From: Pelargonium nanum
Taxonomy: Eukaryota; Streptophyta; Magnoliopsida; Geraniales; Geraniaceae
DNA length: 37,017 bases
Reading direction: 5' to 3'
Assembly: GCA_036897485.1 (NCBI GenBank)
Contig: JAYMTF010000411.1
Span: 1 to 37,017, forward strand
Part shown: one piece after another, positions 13,248 through 23,070 of the stretch
Layout: the number at the start of each line of letters is the position of its first letter
How positions within the stretch are numbered: position 1 is the first letter of the stretch
The notes under the pieces: generated by a model
What the model saw: only the letters and a program-made list of their open reading frames with translations
Database searches by the model: none
Told to the model about the DNA's origin: nothing
Made by a program: the position numbers and the translations under genes

Positions 13248-14389
13248 GTTAGTTAGTGTTGCCATTGTTTTGTTCGCTTCAATTTTACTGTCCTCTCTGC
13301 ATTTTCAGAATTTTTGTTTCCTTTTAATTGTCCTACGAAATTACCCATCTCGCTTCTGTTTGGTTTCCGAGAAACTCGCGGAAAAAGATTGAATTTTGAA
13401 AGTCTACTCTTCTCTGGCTGCTCTGAAATTGAAATGGGTTTTTTTTATTTGACTTGTTGTGGACCAAATTTGTTTATTTCTATTCCTTAGCAAGTAATGG
13501 GAGCTTGTCTAGTTATTGGTAATGGTTTCTTATTCTGGTTGCATCTTATGGGTTTATAATATATGGTCTGTTGTTTGGATTGAGGAAATTTGAAATTTCA
13601 GGTGTAGAGTTTTAAACGTTGAGCCTTTGTATTAATTCAAATCTATGTTGGATTTCCCCTTTTTCTGGTTAAAAAAAACATAATCTTGGTATATAATGTA
13701 ACTGGCTTGTGATAAGTTAGATATGATGAGTTTGCTTTCCATGCAATGCTTTTACTGCTTAAGTTAATAGGATTTTATAGTGTTTCTGGTTTGGGGTTAG
13801 TGATCAATTGCCGTGATTTTTTTAGTAATGAGTAATGTAATGATTTGCTATGCTTTCTCAATTTGGGATGCAATATGAGAATTTGAAGACAGATTTTGTG
13901 TGGCATTTTGTGTGGCCATTGGCACTTTTGACATGTGTTAAGAACTACAAATCTAGAATAGACATTGATTTAGGTGTAATTATCTACTTTGGTGTTGTTT
14001 GATCTTTGATCAACCTTAAATAGCAATATTAGTGTTGAAGCTATGGAATCGGGTAGTTTTAGTTGGCACAAAGATATTTTTATACACCAAGTAATGGGCT
14101 GAGGAAGTTAGTTTGTATAAACAGATTAGTTGGCAAAATATATATTAGTTTTAACATCAAATTCAAACGTCAGCTTATGCCAAAGTTTGTTTCATGACAA
14201 AAAGCACTATTTTGTTTGTTACAAGAACTCTTATTAGGTTTTAATAGGCATCATGCATCTGATGCCCAAATTGGCATGGGGTTTGTATCTCTCATTTTTT
14301 AAAGAACACTTTTGAGTCGTATTTGTTGAGGTCTAAAAGCCGAAGTTGGTTCACATCAAAAGAGTAGGTAGATGTTGAGGAATGGTTAT

Positions 14390-14990
14390 GAGGTGGGTTT
14401 GGGGTGGATATTAAAATACCATCCCATTCCCATTTCTCATAAGGGGATTTTTGTCAACTCCAGTCCATTCCCGTCCCGTTCGGGGATTAAATTTCCCCGT
14501 TCCTGTTCGCGTCCCCAATTAACTAAATTAATTAATTACAAATATAAAAACATACAATGAATATTAATCATAATTTCTCAAGGAGAAACAATTACTTAAC
14601 ATGTTAATCATAGTAAAATATTATAATATCAAATAATTACATAATTTTAATTACACATACTAAATTTAACCTTAAAAAAATATTGTACCATATATATATA
14701 AAAATATATACTATCATATAAATAAATTCGGACAGCTAGAGCGTCTAATTCTATGTCTGGTCGATGTTCTTGGGATGCCCCAGGATATTGCCCCCTGGTT
14801 GTAACTCAAGTTTTGAGTGATGATTTAATATAATGCAATATTCTCTTTTGCTTTAAAAAAAATTCGGACAGGGCAGGGCAGGGGATGAGATTCCCATCCG
14901 CAATCGTGGGGATCGGGATAAAAAAATTTCCATCCCCTATTTTTCGTAATGGGGATTTCGGGTTCTGTCGGGTTTGGAGGAAATTGGCAT
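14390..14990. repeat. G/C-block repeat, possibly hAT-related, inside RTH leader intron
   Basis: Blocks of GGGGATT, TTCCCCG, CCCGTCCCG and GGGGATCGGG text lie at 14390-14520 and 14870-14990, around an AT-rich core. The composition contrasts sharply with the AT-rich intron. G/C-block subterminal repeats of this kind occur in several plant DNA transposon families. I could not identify precise terminal inverted repeats. A LINE tail has inserted into it at 14736-14860. Confidence 0.4.
14725..14871 (+). mobile_element. 5'-truncated LINE 3' end with target-site duplications
   Basis: An insert of 125 bp (14736-14860) ends in a poly(A) run (CTTTAAAAAAA) and is flanked by exact 11-bp direct repeats AATTCGGACAG (14725-14735 and 14861-14871). 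The insert text (GGTTGTAACTCAAGTTTTG followed by a T-rich stretch and poly(A)) resembles the 3' end of plant L1-type LINEs. Exact flanking repeats and a poly(A) end are the hallmark of target-primed reverse transcription. The intact duplications suggest a fairly young event, after the surrounding G/C-block repeat was in place. Confidence 0.72.
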
Positions 14991-15124
14991 CCCTTATCAT
15001 GTTGTATATTCTCGATTTCCTTTTACCATGACGGAGATGTTGTTTGCATCCCTCACCTTCTTCATTTATTAATTTTGTGCGTTCTGTGTATCAAGATTGT
15101 CGTTTTTGTTATGGTTACTGTTGA

Positions 15125-15371
15125 TACTTCCTCCGTCCCAAAATAAGTGTCTTGATTTTCTTTTTGAGAAATATTAAGTTAGTTGATGTTATACATTTAA
15201 TATTTTATCATCGTGGACATGTGTTGTAACAAACTCAATTAATATTAACTAAATTATCATATGAATATTATTGGTAATTCTTGCATAACTAACTTTATAA
15301 AAAGTAACAAAAAATTATTTTGGGACAAAAAACTAGAGAAAGAGGACACTTATTTTGAGACGGAGGTAGTA
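15125..15371. mobile_element. Stowaway-type MITE (Tc1/mariner)
   Basis: The element at 15127-15369 is 243 bp long and is flanked by TA dinucleotides (15125-15126 and 15370-15371). Its left end CTTCCTCCGTCCCAAAATAA and right end, read in reverse complement, CTACCTCCGTCTCAAAATAA form long inverted repeats that continue into AGTGTC. This CTNCCTCCGT...AAAATAAGTG signature is diagnostic for Stowaway MITEs. It sits in the RTH leader intron and has no coding capacity. Confidence 0.92.
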
Positions 15372-16029
15372 CATGTTATGTATAAAAGAATAACAAATGA
15401 GTTGGTTTGATATTATGCTTTAATCCATTGAATTAGGGAAAATATTTAGATTAAGCAATTATGGTAGTTTGTTGCTTTGCCACGTTAATAGAATTTGTGC
15501 GTGGTTCAAAAGAGGCTTAGGGGTCTGTAAGAAAACATATTGTAAAATTTTTTACTCTCTAGTAGTTATGTACAATGTCTATGTTACGATGAACTCCAAA
15601 AATGAAGTTTGAATATGGACAGCAAATTTTGTGTTTTGGTAACAGATTTTATCTATTCACAGGCTGTAACATGTTGAACAATGGTACGTTATTCACTGTA
15701 AGATGAGGTTAGTAAAAGAAAAACACTTTTTGTGGGGTGGTTTTGAATTTAATAGGGCTTGTGCCGTTTCTTTGAATGTAACCTGAAATTGGCAGGATGA
15801 GGGTATCATGATTTGAATTTTTTTTTTTTGCTTTCTATTTCCTTTTACGCTCTATAGCTTTAAATTCTTGTTTTATATAATTTATTATAAACGGTCATGT
15901 GGTGGTACCTTTCTTGCAGATACAATGTTTAGGTGAATGAATAACCAATTTGCCAGTTCTGTTTATTTTAAATATAATTGTGTAGTTGGACCCAGTAATG
16001 TTTCATCACAAAAAATTGTATAAAGCCAT

Positions 16030-17239
16030 ATGTCGCGAGGAAGATTTCCTGTAATGGAGTTAAAGCCGTCTTATGATCTTGAACATATGGGCTCTGTGCC
16101 AACTGCTGGTTCTGCGACAGCAATTCAGCATGAGTTCTGGCCACTAGACACAATTGATCCGAAGAAGGCAAAGTTTCCGTGCTGTTTAGTTTGGACTCCC
16201 TTTCCTGTTGTCTCATGGTTAGCCCCTTTCTTTGGACATGTTGGTATTTGCAGAGAGGACGGGTCTATTTTGGATTTCACAGGAACCAATTTTGTGAATG
16301 TTGATGATTTTGCTTATGGTGGTGTCGCCAGATATCTTCAACTTGACAGACAACAGGTATGACTCACTGAATTCTCGTAGATTCACCTTGTTTTGTTCTC
16401 TCTTGTAAACTTGCACATGCACTCAATCATCGTTGCTCTCAAGATTGGTTATTGGCAAAGTAAATCCCTATATTTGTATATCAATTTTGTTATTAACTCA
16501 TTCAGGTTAGAAGTAAATATGTTTGGCATTTTAAGACCGTTCTTCGTATTGCAATGTCCTTCCTTTCTTGTCTATGACAATTACTATTGTTCAGTGGAGA
16601 GTGAGGTAGTGTTTTGATTGAAAAAAATTAGAGTGGAAATGGGATTCGAAAATGGAATTAAGAATGAGATTCCTTTTCTGAAGTCACTCTCATGACCAAA
16701 AAGTCCAAATCTCGTTCTCATTGTCATCCTTAGTTCTCATTCCTGAACAATTTTATCAATCCAATCGCTCCCTAAAATCTTTACTCTTGGACATTGACGG
16801 TTGTTTTATGTTACCACAGTGTTGCCTTCCTCCAAACCTAGCTGGGCATACCTGCAAGCATGGCTATATGCACTCGGAGTTTGGTTCTGCAATCACATGG
16901 GATGATGCGCTCAGGTTGAGCACGCGCCACTTTGAGAGCAAAACCTACAACCTCTTCACTTGCAACTGCCACTCTTTTGCAGCCAATTGTCTGAATCGGC
17001 TCTGTTATGGTGGATCAATGAGCTGGAACATGGTCAGCGTGGGAGCACTGATACTCTTCAAAGGCCACTGGGTTGATAGCATGTCGGTCTTGAGGTCGTT
17101 TTCCCCTTCCATAGTGGTTGCCTGCCTCGGTGTTTTCATGGTGGGATGGCCATTCTTGATCGGACTGCTATCCTTCTCTCTTCTCCTGCTGCTATGGTTT
17201 ATTTTGGTTTCGTATTGTATCAAAACCTTGGACTGTTAG
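16030..17239 (+). CDS. RTH: RTE1-homologue (RTH), DUF778/TMEM222 family, 2 coding exons
   Basis: Coding exons 16030-16356 and 16820-17239 join in phase 0 and give 248 residues, close to the roughly 250 of Arabidopsis RTE1. The family core is present: [12 protein letters not shown] (46-57), [10 protein letters not shown] (69-78), [12 protein letters not shown] across the splice, HTCKHGY, and [20 protein letters not shown] (152-171). The C-terminus has two hydrophobic segments (about 200-245), consistent with an integral ER/Golgi membrane protein. RTE1 in Arabidopsis promotes signalling by the ethylene receptor ETR1, while RTH is its relative; I chose RTH because of the short basic N-terminus [11 protein letters not shown]. 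The H70 and C157/C159 surroundings resemble permuted papain-like (PPPDE/LRAT) motifs. Three short upstream ATG reading frames precede the start if the leader is spliced as proposed. It is tail-to-tail with CBL10. Confidence 0.88.
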
Positions 17240-18034
17240 ATCTTTATGTTGCTGAGGTTCTTTTCATATGATGTTCCTTCCATTTGCATGTTTGTCATTT
17301 ATATTTTTAGTTGCATTAGTAGTCTTTTTAGGGAGCTGTAAGCTGTGCTAATGTTGCCTGAGGATATGAGTGTATCTTCCTTTACTATCAATGGATTTGA
17401 ATTTTCAATGTTTGATTTAGTTTTTCGAACTTGTTGATAATTCATTCATTACTAGCTAATCAAAAGAGAAAGTGAATGCTTATTTTGATGCAAAAGAAAT
17501 TAGGGAAATTTGAGTAACGAACGATTATCAGACATGTTCTGCAAAATTTCGATATCATACTCAAATCAATGCATCTGACTCGAACTATCAGAAACCATTA
17601 CTCAGATCAATCTTGGTTGATCCAGTGTTATAGTTCTCATGTTCGAGTCTCAGTTTTTGTACGCTCGTTGATAAAACAAAAAATAATAAACATTTGATTA
17701 CCAGGCAACAAAGCATACAATTGGTAACCAAAAGGCATATTCACTCCCATACATTCATCAAAAACCTTGCATCTCCACTGACTGTACATGTTAGACTTTG
17801 GATTAGGATCACAAAAATATGTTGCAATGCATGTGGATGTTGCAGGCAAAGCTTGTGGTAGAAAACATCTTGTGTCAGGGACAAGCCAATGAGCTTCATT
17901 ACCCATCTCCAGCAGTAACAGAGAATCAAGACCTTTGTCAAACCAATATCCGGGCGATGATGGCAATTCAAGGCAGATCAATATGCAACTGAAGATCAAG
18001 AGCCGTTCCAAGTTTCCTCTGCTAAACCAGGCTA
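17240..18034. other. Convergent 3' region between RTH and CBL10
   Basis: Here two 3' UTRs face each other. The minus-strand open frame at 17637-18011 begins with TTG, not ATG, and continues directly from the CBL10 stop, so I read it as CBL10 3' UTR. Around 17620-17665 there is a GTTCGAGTCTC motif like the B box of tRNA-derived SINEs, but the rest of such an element is not clear. Confidence 0.45.
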
Positions 18035-20955
18035 TCAGTCTTCAACCTCGGTGTTGAAAACAAAACTTGGAAATACCGTGGTGATGTCCCTGAGAGATGA
18101 TAATATTAAGAAGATAATTAGAGTGGAAAGCAGGTAGGTATATATATGTGTTGGTCTAAATAGGGCTAATAGTGATGCATCAATGAACCCAAATGATCTA
18201 CTATAGGAAGGCATACAGAGTTTGCTTACTTCAAATATGGAAGAGTCATGTTCCTCAAAAGGGTTGGGTTTCGAAGCACAAACTCTTTCCATTCTTCTTT
18301 ATTAATCTTACCATCCTTATCAGCATCAGCGTCAGCAAATGTCTGTAGAACAATTCTAGTTAGTGGCAGATGGTTTTGAAGGTTGCATGACTAAAAGAGA
18401 AAGGAGCACACATTTGAACAAAACCTTTACCTTGTCAATGATAGATTCAAGAAGTTCCTCGGACAGTTTCATGTCAGATTCTAGCAAAATGGCAACAACC
18501 ATTTGCTTAACCTAAAAATTATGGGCATATCAGCTAGGACTGCAAAATGATCCAAGATTCCAAATATGAATACTTTTCATGCAGATTAGCAGTATACTCA
18601 CTTCTTCTCGCTCAATAAATCCTGTTTGTCTTAGATCATACAGCCTAAACGCAACTGCAAAATAAGTAACAGTAATAAATCAAAGTGAAACTGTGAAACC
18701 GAATAGCAGTTGCAGCATGACAAGCATTTTCACGATTTTGGGTCAAAAGATTTTCAGCATGACAAGAACCCTCACAGTCTATCTTTTCATTTATAGGAGC
18801 ATAAGGATGGAAGACACTGAGTGCATGGACAAATTCTTCAAATTCAATGACTCCGTTTTTCTTTTCGTCAAAAAGATCAAAAACCTAGAAAAGAAAAATG
18901 CATGGCTTGTGAGTACATGCACTATCATTTAATTATTAAAAGGAAAGAAGCCAGCAAAATTATGCATGCAAAATAAAACAAATATGTGTGGAAAGTCTTA
19001 AACAAACCAATTTGTGGCACTGATTGAATTAGGTCAGCCAAATAGGTAGACATAACTTAATAATAAAAAGACCTCATAAGACCACAATTCCGAAAGAAAT
19101 CCTTGGTTTCGTAGAGTGTAGACTGTATTAAATTAATAATGTTGGTTCATCTGACTTTGGGAAGATTACTACAAATACATGGGATAAGCATTGCATACAA
19201 CATGCATCCATGGTTGTTAATGTTCCATTATCATAACAAACTCCATACATTTTAAGATTGGCTAATGGCTACAGCCAAGGGCCACATGTATGAAATGGAT
19301 TGATGCAATTTTTTACATACAGAACAAGATTTTCATGATGGTTAAACAACCTTTCTGAGTAAAATTCTTACAGTTAGTTAAAGTTGTGTTGCCTGAAAAT
19401 GTTAATCTTTTTCTGGCAAATTATTCAAAGAAAATAAAGAAGGCTTTTTTTGTACTTTTCTGAGCAACAAAGTTACATTATCTGGCCTGCAAGCATAAAT
19501 TTTGAAAATGTAAGAACTTCAGTTTTAGATCCTGCAGCTAAAAACTGATTCAGCTTGGTTATCTTTTGTCAAACTCATGAGGAACTCAAGTTCTTCCCAA
19601 TTGTTATATTCTATGTACTTGACTGATGTTGGCTGAACTGCATACATAAAAATACAAAAACTTGAAGTAGAACTTAACATTGCCCAAAAGGCGCTTACCC
19701 GGTCCAGAAAAAGATTTTCTCCATATGGGGTCTGGAACAATGCCAATTGGAGCTCTTCCTACAAGTACAAGCAGAGAAACAGTAATCAAAATGATACAAA
19801 GTGTGCTCATAAAAGAGAATATTGATGAACATGTGGCAAAGCATCATTATTTACAAATACACACGCCATTGCATAACTGCTCCAAACGACAACTATATTA
19901 ATCATGTTCGTTGACAACCAAAATATGAATTTGAAATATCTCTACTAAACCATTTCAAGAGAGCAGTATAATTAGCCTGTAGCCAATCAGCTATTCAGTC
20001 TTCCCATCCTTTCTTCCTTTTTCATGGTTATTACAATTAACAAAAGCTTCACCATGATTAGATATAATAGATCAAGGAGGGGATACAAGATAAATGAAAT
20101 GCATGATATATACAGCTCCTTCTTAACCCAGGCAGCACTCAGGCCCAAAATTGAATATGCTGTTAACTTAATCACCCGCCTGTGTCACTCCCACACATTA
20201 TCCAAAATTGCAAACCAAACAAAAAACAAGACTTGAGACGGTAATAAAACAGAGTTGACACTGACCACTAAATTTACCTTGTGAATTAGGCCATCGTCAA
20301 TAATGGAACTGCTCAACTTCTTAAACAGCTCGTGCAATGCCTCAACCTCATTAACACTAACTGCAACATCAGAGCATTTGGAACAGTGATTTGCAATCTC
20401 TTCCCAACTTTCATTTAAATTAAAACACATCTCTCTATTTGTCCTAGTGATCATTTAGAACCTTTTTCTAATATACTTTCATCAAAACCATCAAATTGAA
20501 CTGATACAACTACTAGCAAGTAAATCAAAGAAATCATAAGCCCGAAATCGAAAATCAACAACAGAAAGAAACCACCACCAAACTAATCATCGTTCACAGA
20601 CCAAAAAAATGTAAAAAAAATCCCCAAAATTGCGGAAGCAGAAGATGAGAGCGAGAGGATATACTTACACTGAGTCTGGTCGGAAAGGCGAGTGAGATCG
20701 CGAATGCAGAAGGTGCATTGCTTCCTGGGAAGTGGACGCAAGTGAAAGCAATTGGCCAACGGATAAATAAAAATCTCAATTAAGGCTATACATGGAATGA
20801 AAGAAGCGCAGATCCGCTCTCCGATAGACAACGAGTTCGATCTCTGCTCAAACACACAAACAGAAAACGACACAAATCAGCTCCAGATAGTATACTATAA
20901 GTGGATACAAAATTGAAGGACGACGAGCAATTACAGAAGATACGTTGGGGTCCAT
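18035..20955 (-). CDS. CBL10: Calcineurin B-like protein 10, 9 exons
   Basis: This is a Ca2+ sensor that binds and activates CIPK kinases. CBL10 works with CIPK24 (SOS2) at the plasma membrane or tonoplast in salt tolerance and also affects K+ uptake. Exons in transcript order (minus strand): 20955-20935, 20843-20669, 20360-20278, 19758-19699, 18884-18776, 18654-18602, 18511-18431, 18342-18230, 18089-18035. Product: 249 residues (Arabidopsis CBL10 has 256). CBL10 is recognised by its hydrophobic N-terminal anchor ([20 protein letters not shown], about 18-37) in place of an N-myristoylation MGC. The core [16 protein letters not shown] is followed by EF-hand loops at about 116-127 ([12 protein letters not shown]), 153-164 ([12 protein letters not shown]) and 198-209 ([12 protein letters not shown]). 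The C-terminal FPSF motif (238-241) contains the serine that CIPKs phosphorylate. The first exon is only 21 nt. The gene is head-to-head with KEA. Confidence 0.93.
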
Positions 20956-22144
20956 TGTTGAATTGGATTGAAGAATTTAGCAACGTTTTGGTTGTCTCCT
21001 CCTCTGTAAGAAGACCAAACTTGTTACCAACACACACGAAACCCAGTGTTCTTATCTGAAAAGATGGAGAAAGAAAAGAGAAGACATAGACTCAGACAAT
21101 GAACAAAAATGATAATTATTTACATGGTCCAAGTATTTTATTCGCAATAATTGAATGCTGATTATTTGGAGGGAGACTCGTTTTAATCTGCAGATCTGGC
21201 CCATGGGCCCAACACTCACATCATGGGTTATGACCCATTATATATAGTACTAAATTTTTAACCGACCCGTAAACACAAATTGTCACTGCTCGGATGGTTA
21301 TGGAAATCTCAGATTTTTTTTTTGATAATGCAGTATATAATACATACAGTGGCATTTGTTTATTTGATTTGAGAAAATGGCGAGGGACAATGATTGATTG
21401 GTATGTGCTAATATATATACATTTTCCTTTTCTGGGCGTTTGCTTGTTGAACTGGCAATATGATCCCCTTGGGTCTCCAAGTGGAACGCTACTTTATGGT
21501 TTGGGACACACATATGCTATAAATTATTAGATGAGGACAAATTCTTCAAGTCCAGAACACTAAAATTCTTAGCATACACGGTCCATGGCCACATGCTACA
21601 ATTGTTACGGTGCATGACTCACCCTTTAATTTCCTTGCTCAACTCAAGTGATCAATGCACTGAAATGAGAACAGCATTATGGCCCAAATAAAACGATGGC
21701 CTCACCAAGATTCTCCGACTCTGCTGTTTGCCGAATTGCAAATAATTAAACCTTTCCATTACCGGCGCCATTGTAACTACCTTCCTCTTTCAATTCATCT
21801 TGGGTAGAGAGGACACTTCTGATTCTAGTTGATAGATCATAAGTTGACTTGATGAATGCACGACGTTACATGTTGTGCATGAGCTTTATGTCATCTTCTC
21901 TCGCGACAATGAGATTGTGGTTTTACATTTTAAGTTGGTAAAATTTCTTAGCCTGTAGACAATGATAAACTTTTCTAATGTGCTTGAATTGGCCAAGTCA
22001 AAATAGACACATCAACTTCAGTATTAGCTTGATGCATTGAAAAGAGAGACTCTGGAGTTTTGATTTGATTACATAATTAATTAAATTCATGTTATTTTTA
22101 TTTTATAAAATTGTGTTTTTTAAGTCCATACTTGACATCAAAGC

Positions 22145-22284
22145 ATATTGGCCCAAGCGATTTAAACGCTTCCTATTTTCTGATAGGTCTCAAGTTCGAG
22201 TCTCCCTCCATGCGGTATGAGGTGAGTTATTTGAATTTATAAGGAAAAGCTACCCCAGATTGTGTACCTCAACTTAAAAAAAAT
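22145..22284 (+). mobile_element. tRNA-derived SINE
   Basis: A box-like TGGCCCAAGCGATT begins at 22149 and a B box AAGTTCGAGTCTC begins at 22192. The spacing is that of a tRNA-type pol III promoter. A body of about 80 bp follows and ends in CCTCAACTTAAAAAAAA. No cloverleaf can be drawn that would make it a working tRNA gene. It shares CTCAAGTTCGAG, CGGTATGA and TCAACTTAAA with the element at 35566-35690, so the two look like copies of one family. A target-site duplication is not clear. Confidence 0.62.
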
Positions 22285-22872
22285 TTCATGCTAGACCCTT
22301 ATTTAGATTTATTTGGTATCTTTATAATTTTGTAGTTGTCCTAGCATGTTTTTCCTTTTCAATTGGTTTCCAATTTTAAAAGTAGTAATCTAGACAACCA
22401 AAATCCAAGAAGAAATAGCCAACAATATTTACCAACCAAACCAAAATTGACCAATATCTGCTCCATTCCTCATGTGAAATACACAATTAGGCTCAACACC
22501 ATCAACAGTACCGGTACAACTCCCCCAAAATAATGAAATATCATACAAATAGCTCTATCTTTTAAGAGCTTTGACCCACAAAATTCAAATATTTTGAAAC
22601 TTTTATAACATTATTTATACCATAAATACAAATAATTTAGTTAACATTAAATCTAATTCATATAAACTACAGGTGCATAATAAAATAAATTATTAATTAC
22701 TCTACCGACTACCCAGTAATTATGCAACCAAAATTGTAAACGAGGTCATTGGTCGTCTTCCTTTGGTCTCCAATAATTTTCTGAATAAAGATTTGATTAA
22801 TAAGTAATGACCGGTGATTGACCCCACAAGACCCACAACACAACACAACAAACAAACTCTGGTTAGTGGTTA

Positions 22873-22890
22873 CTCTCTCTCTCTCTCTCT
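22873..22890 (+). repeat. (CT)9 microsatellite in KEA 5' leader region
   Basis: Nine perfect CT units are followed by further pyrimidine-rich sequence up to the KEA start codon (23071). Such CT tracts are common in plant core promoters and 5' UTRs and mark the likely transcription-start region. Confidence 0.85.
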
Positions 22891-23070
22891 TCCCTCCATT
22901 TTTTTATTAATTTATATTTTCTCTCTCAAGTCTCAACTATCTCTGTCTCTCCTCACACACTGTGCGTCTCTTCTTCCTCTCCCTCGCTCCACCTTCTCCT
23001 TCGTCAATACCCACGCGGATCACACACCACCTCTCTCCTAACCTGCGCCGCTCTGCGTATCGTGCGCGCA

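Larger units (their letters stand above)
20956..23070. other. Shared 5' region of CBL10 (-) and KEA (+)
   Basis: About 2.1 kb separates the two divergent start codons. It holds the CBL10 5' UTR and promoter (from 20956 leftward-reading), AT-rich spacer, one tRNA-derived SINE (about 22145-22284) and the KEA promoter and C/T-rich leader. Open frames in 21294-21530 have no recognisable protein and lie in low-complexity sequence. No gene is supported. Confidence 0.5.

Noticed and set aside
15968-16216. Minus-strand open frame opposite RTH exon 1
   Set aside because: It is a shadow of a strongly supported coding exon on the other strand.
16620-16790. MITE in the RTH coding intron (GGGATTCGAAAATGGAAT and later ATCTCGTTCTCATT text)
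   Set aside because: The inverted similarity is patchy and no ends or target duplication could be set.
17637-18011. 124-codon minus-strand frame with a signal-peptide-like start and several cysteines
   Set aside because: It begins with TTG, not ATG, and lies directly after the CBL10 stop, so it is best read as CBL10 3' UTR.
21294-21530. 78-codon plus-strand frame
   Set aside because: Low-complexity, no recognisable domain, no splice or promoter context.
22149-22204. tRNA gene from A and B boxes
   Set aside because: No acceptor stem or cloverleaf forms, and the segment continues into a SINE body and A-rich tail. The same applies to 35621-35676.
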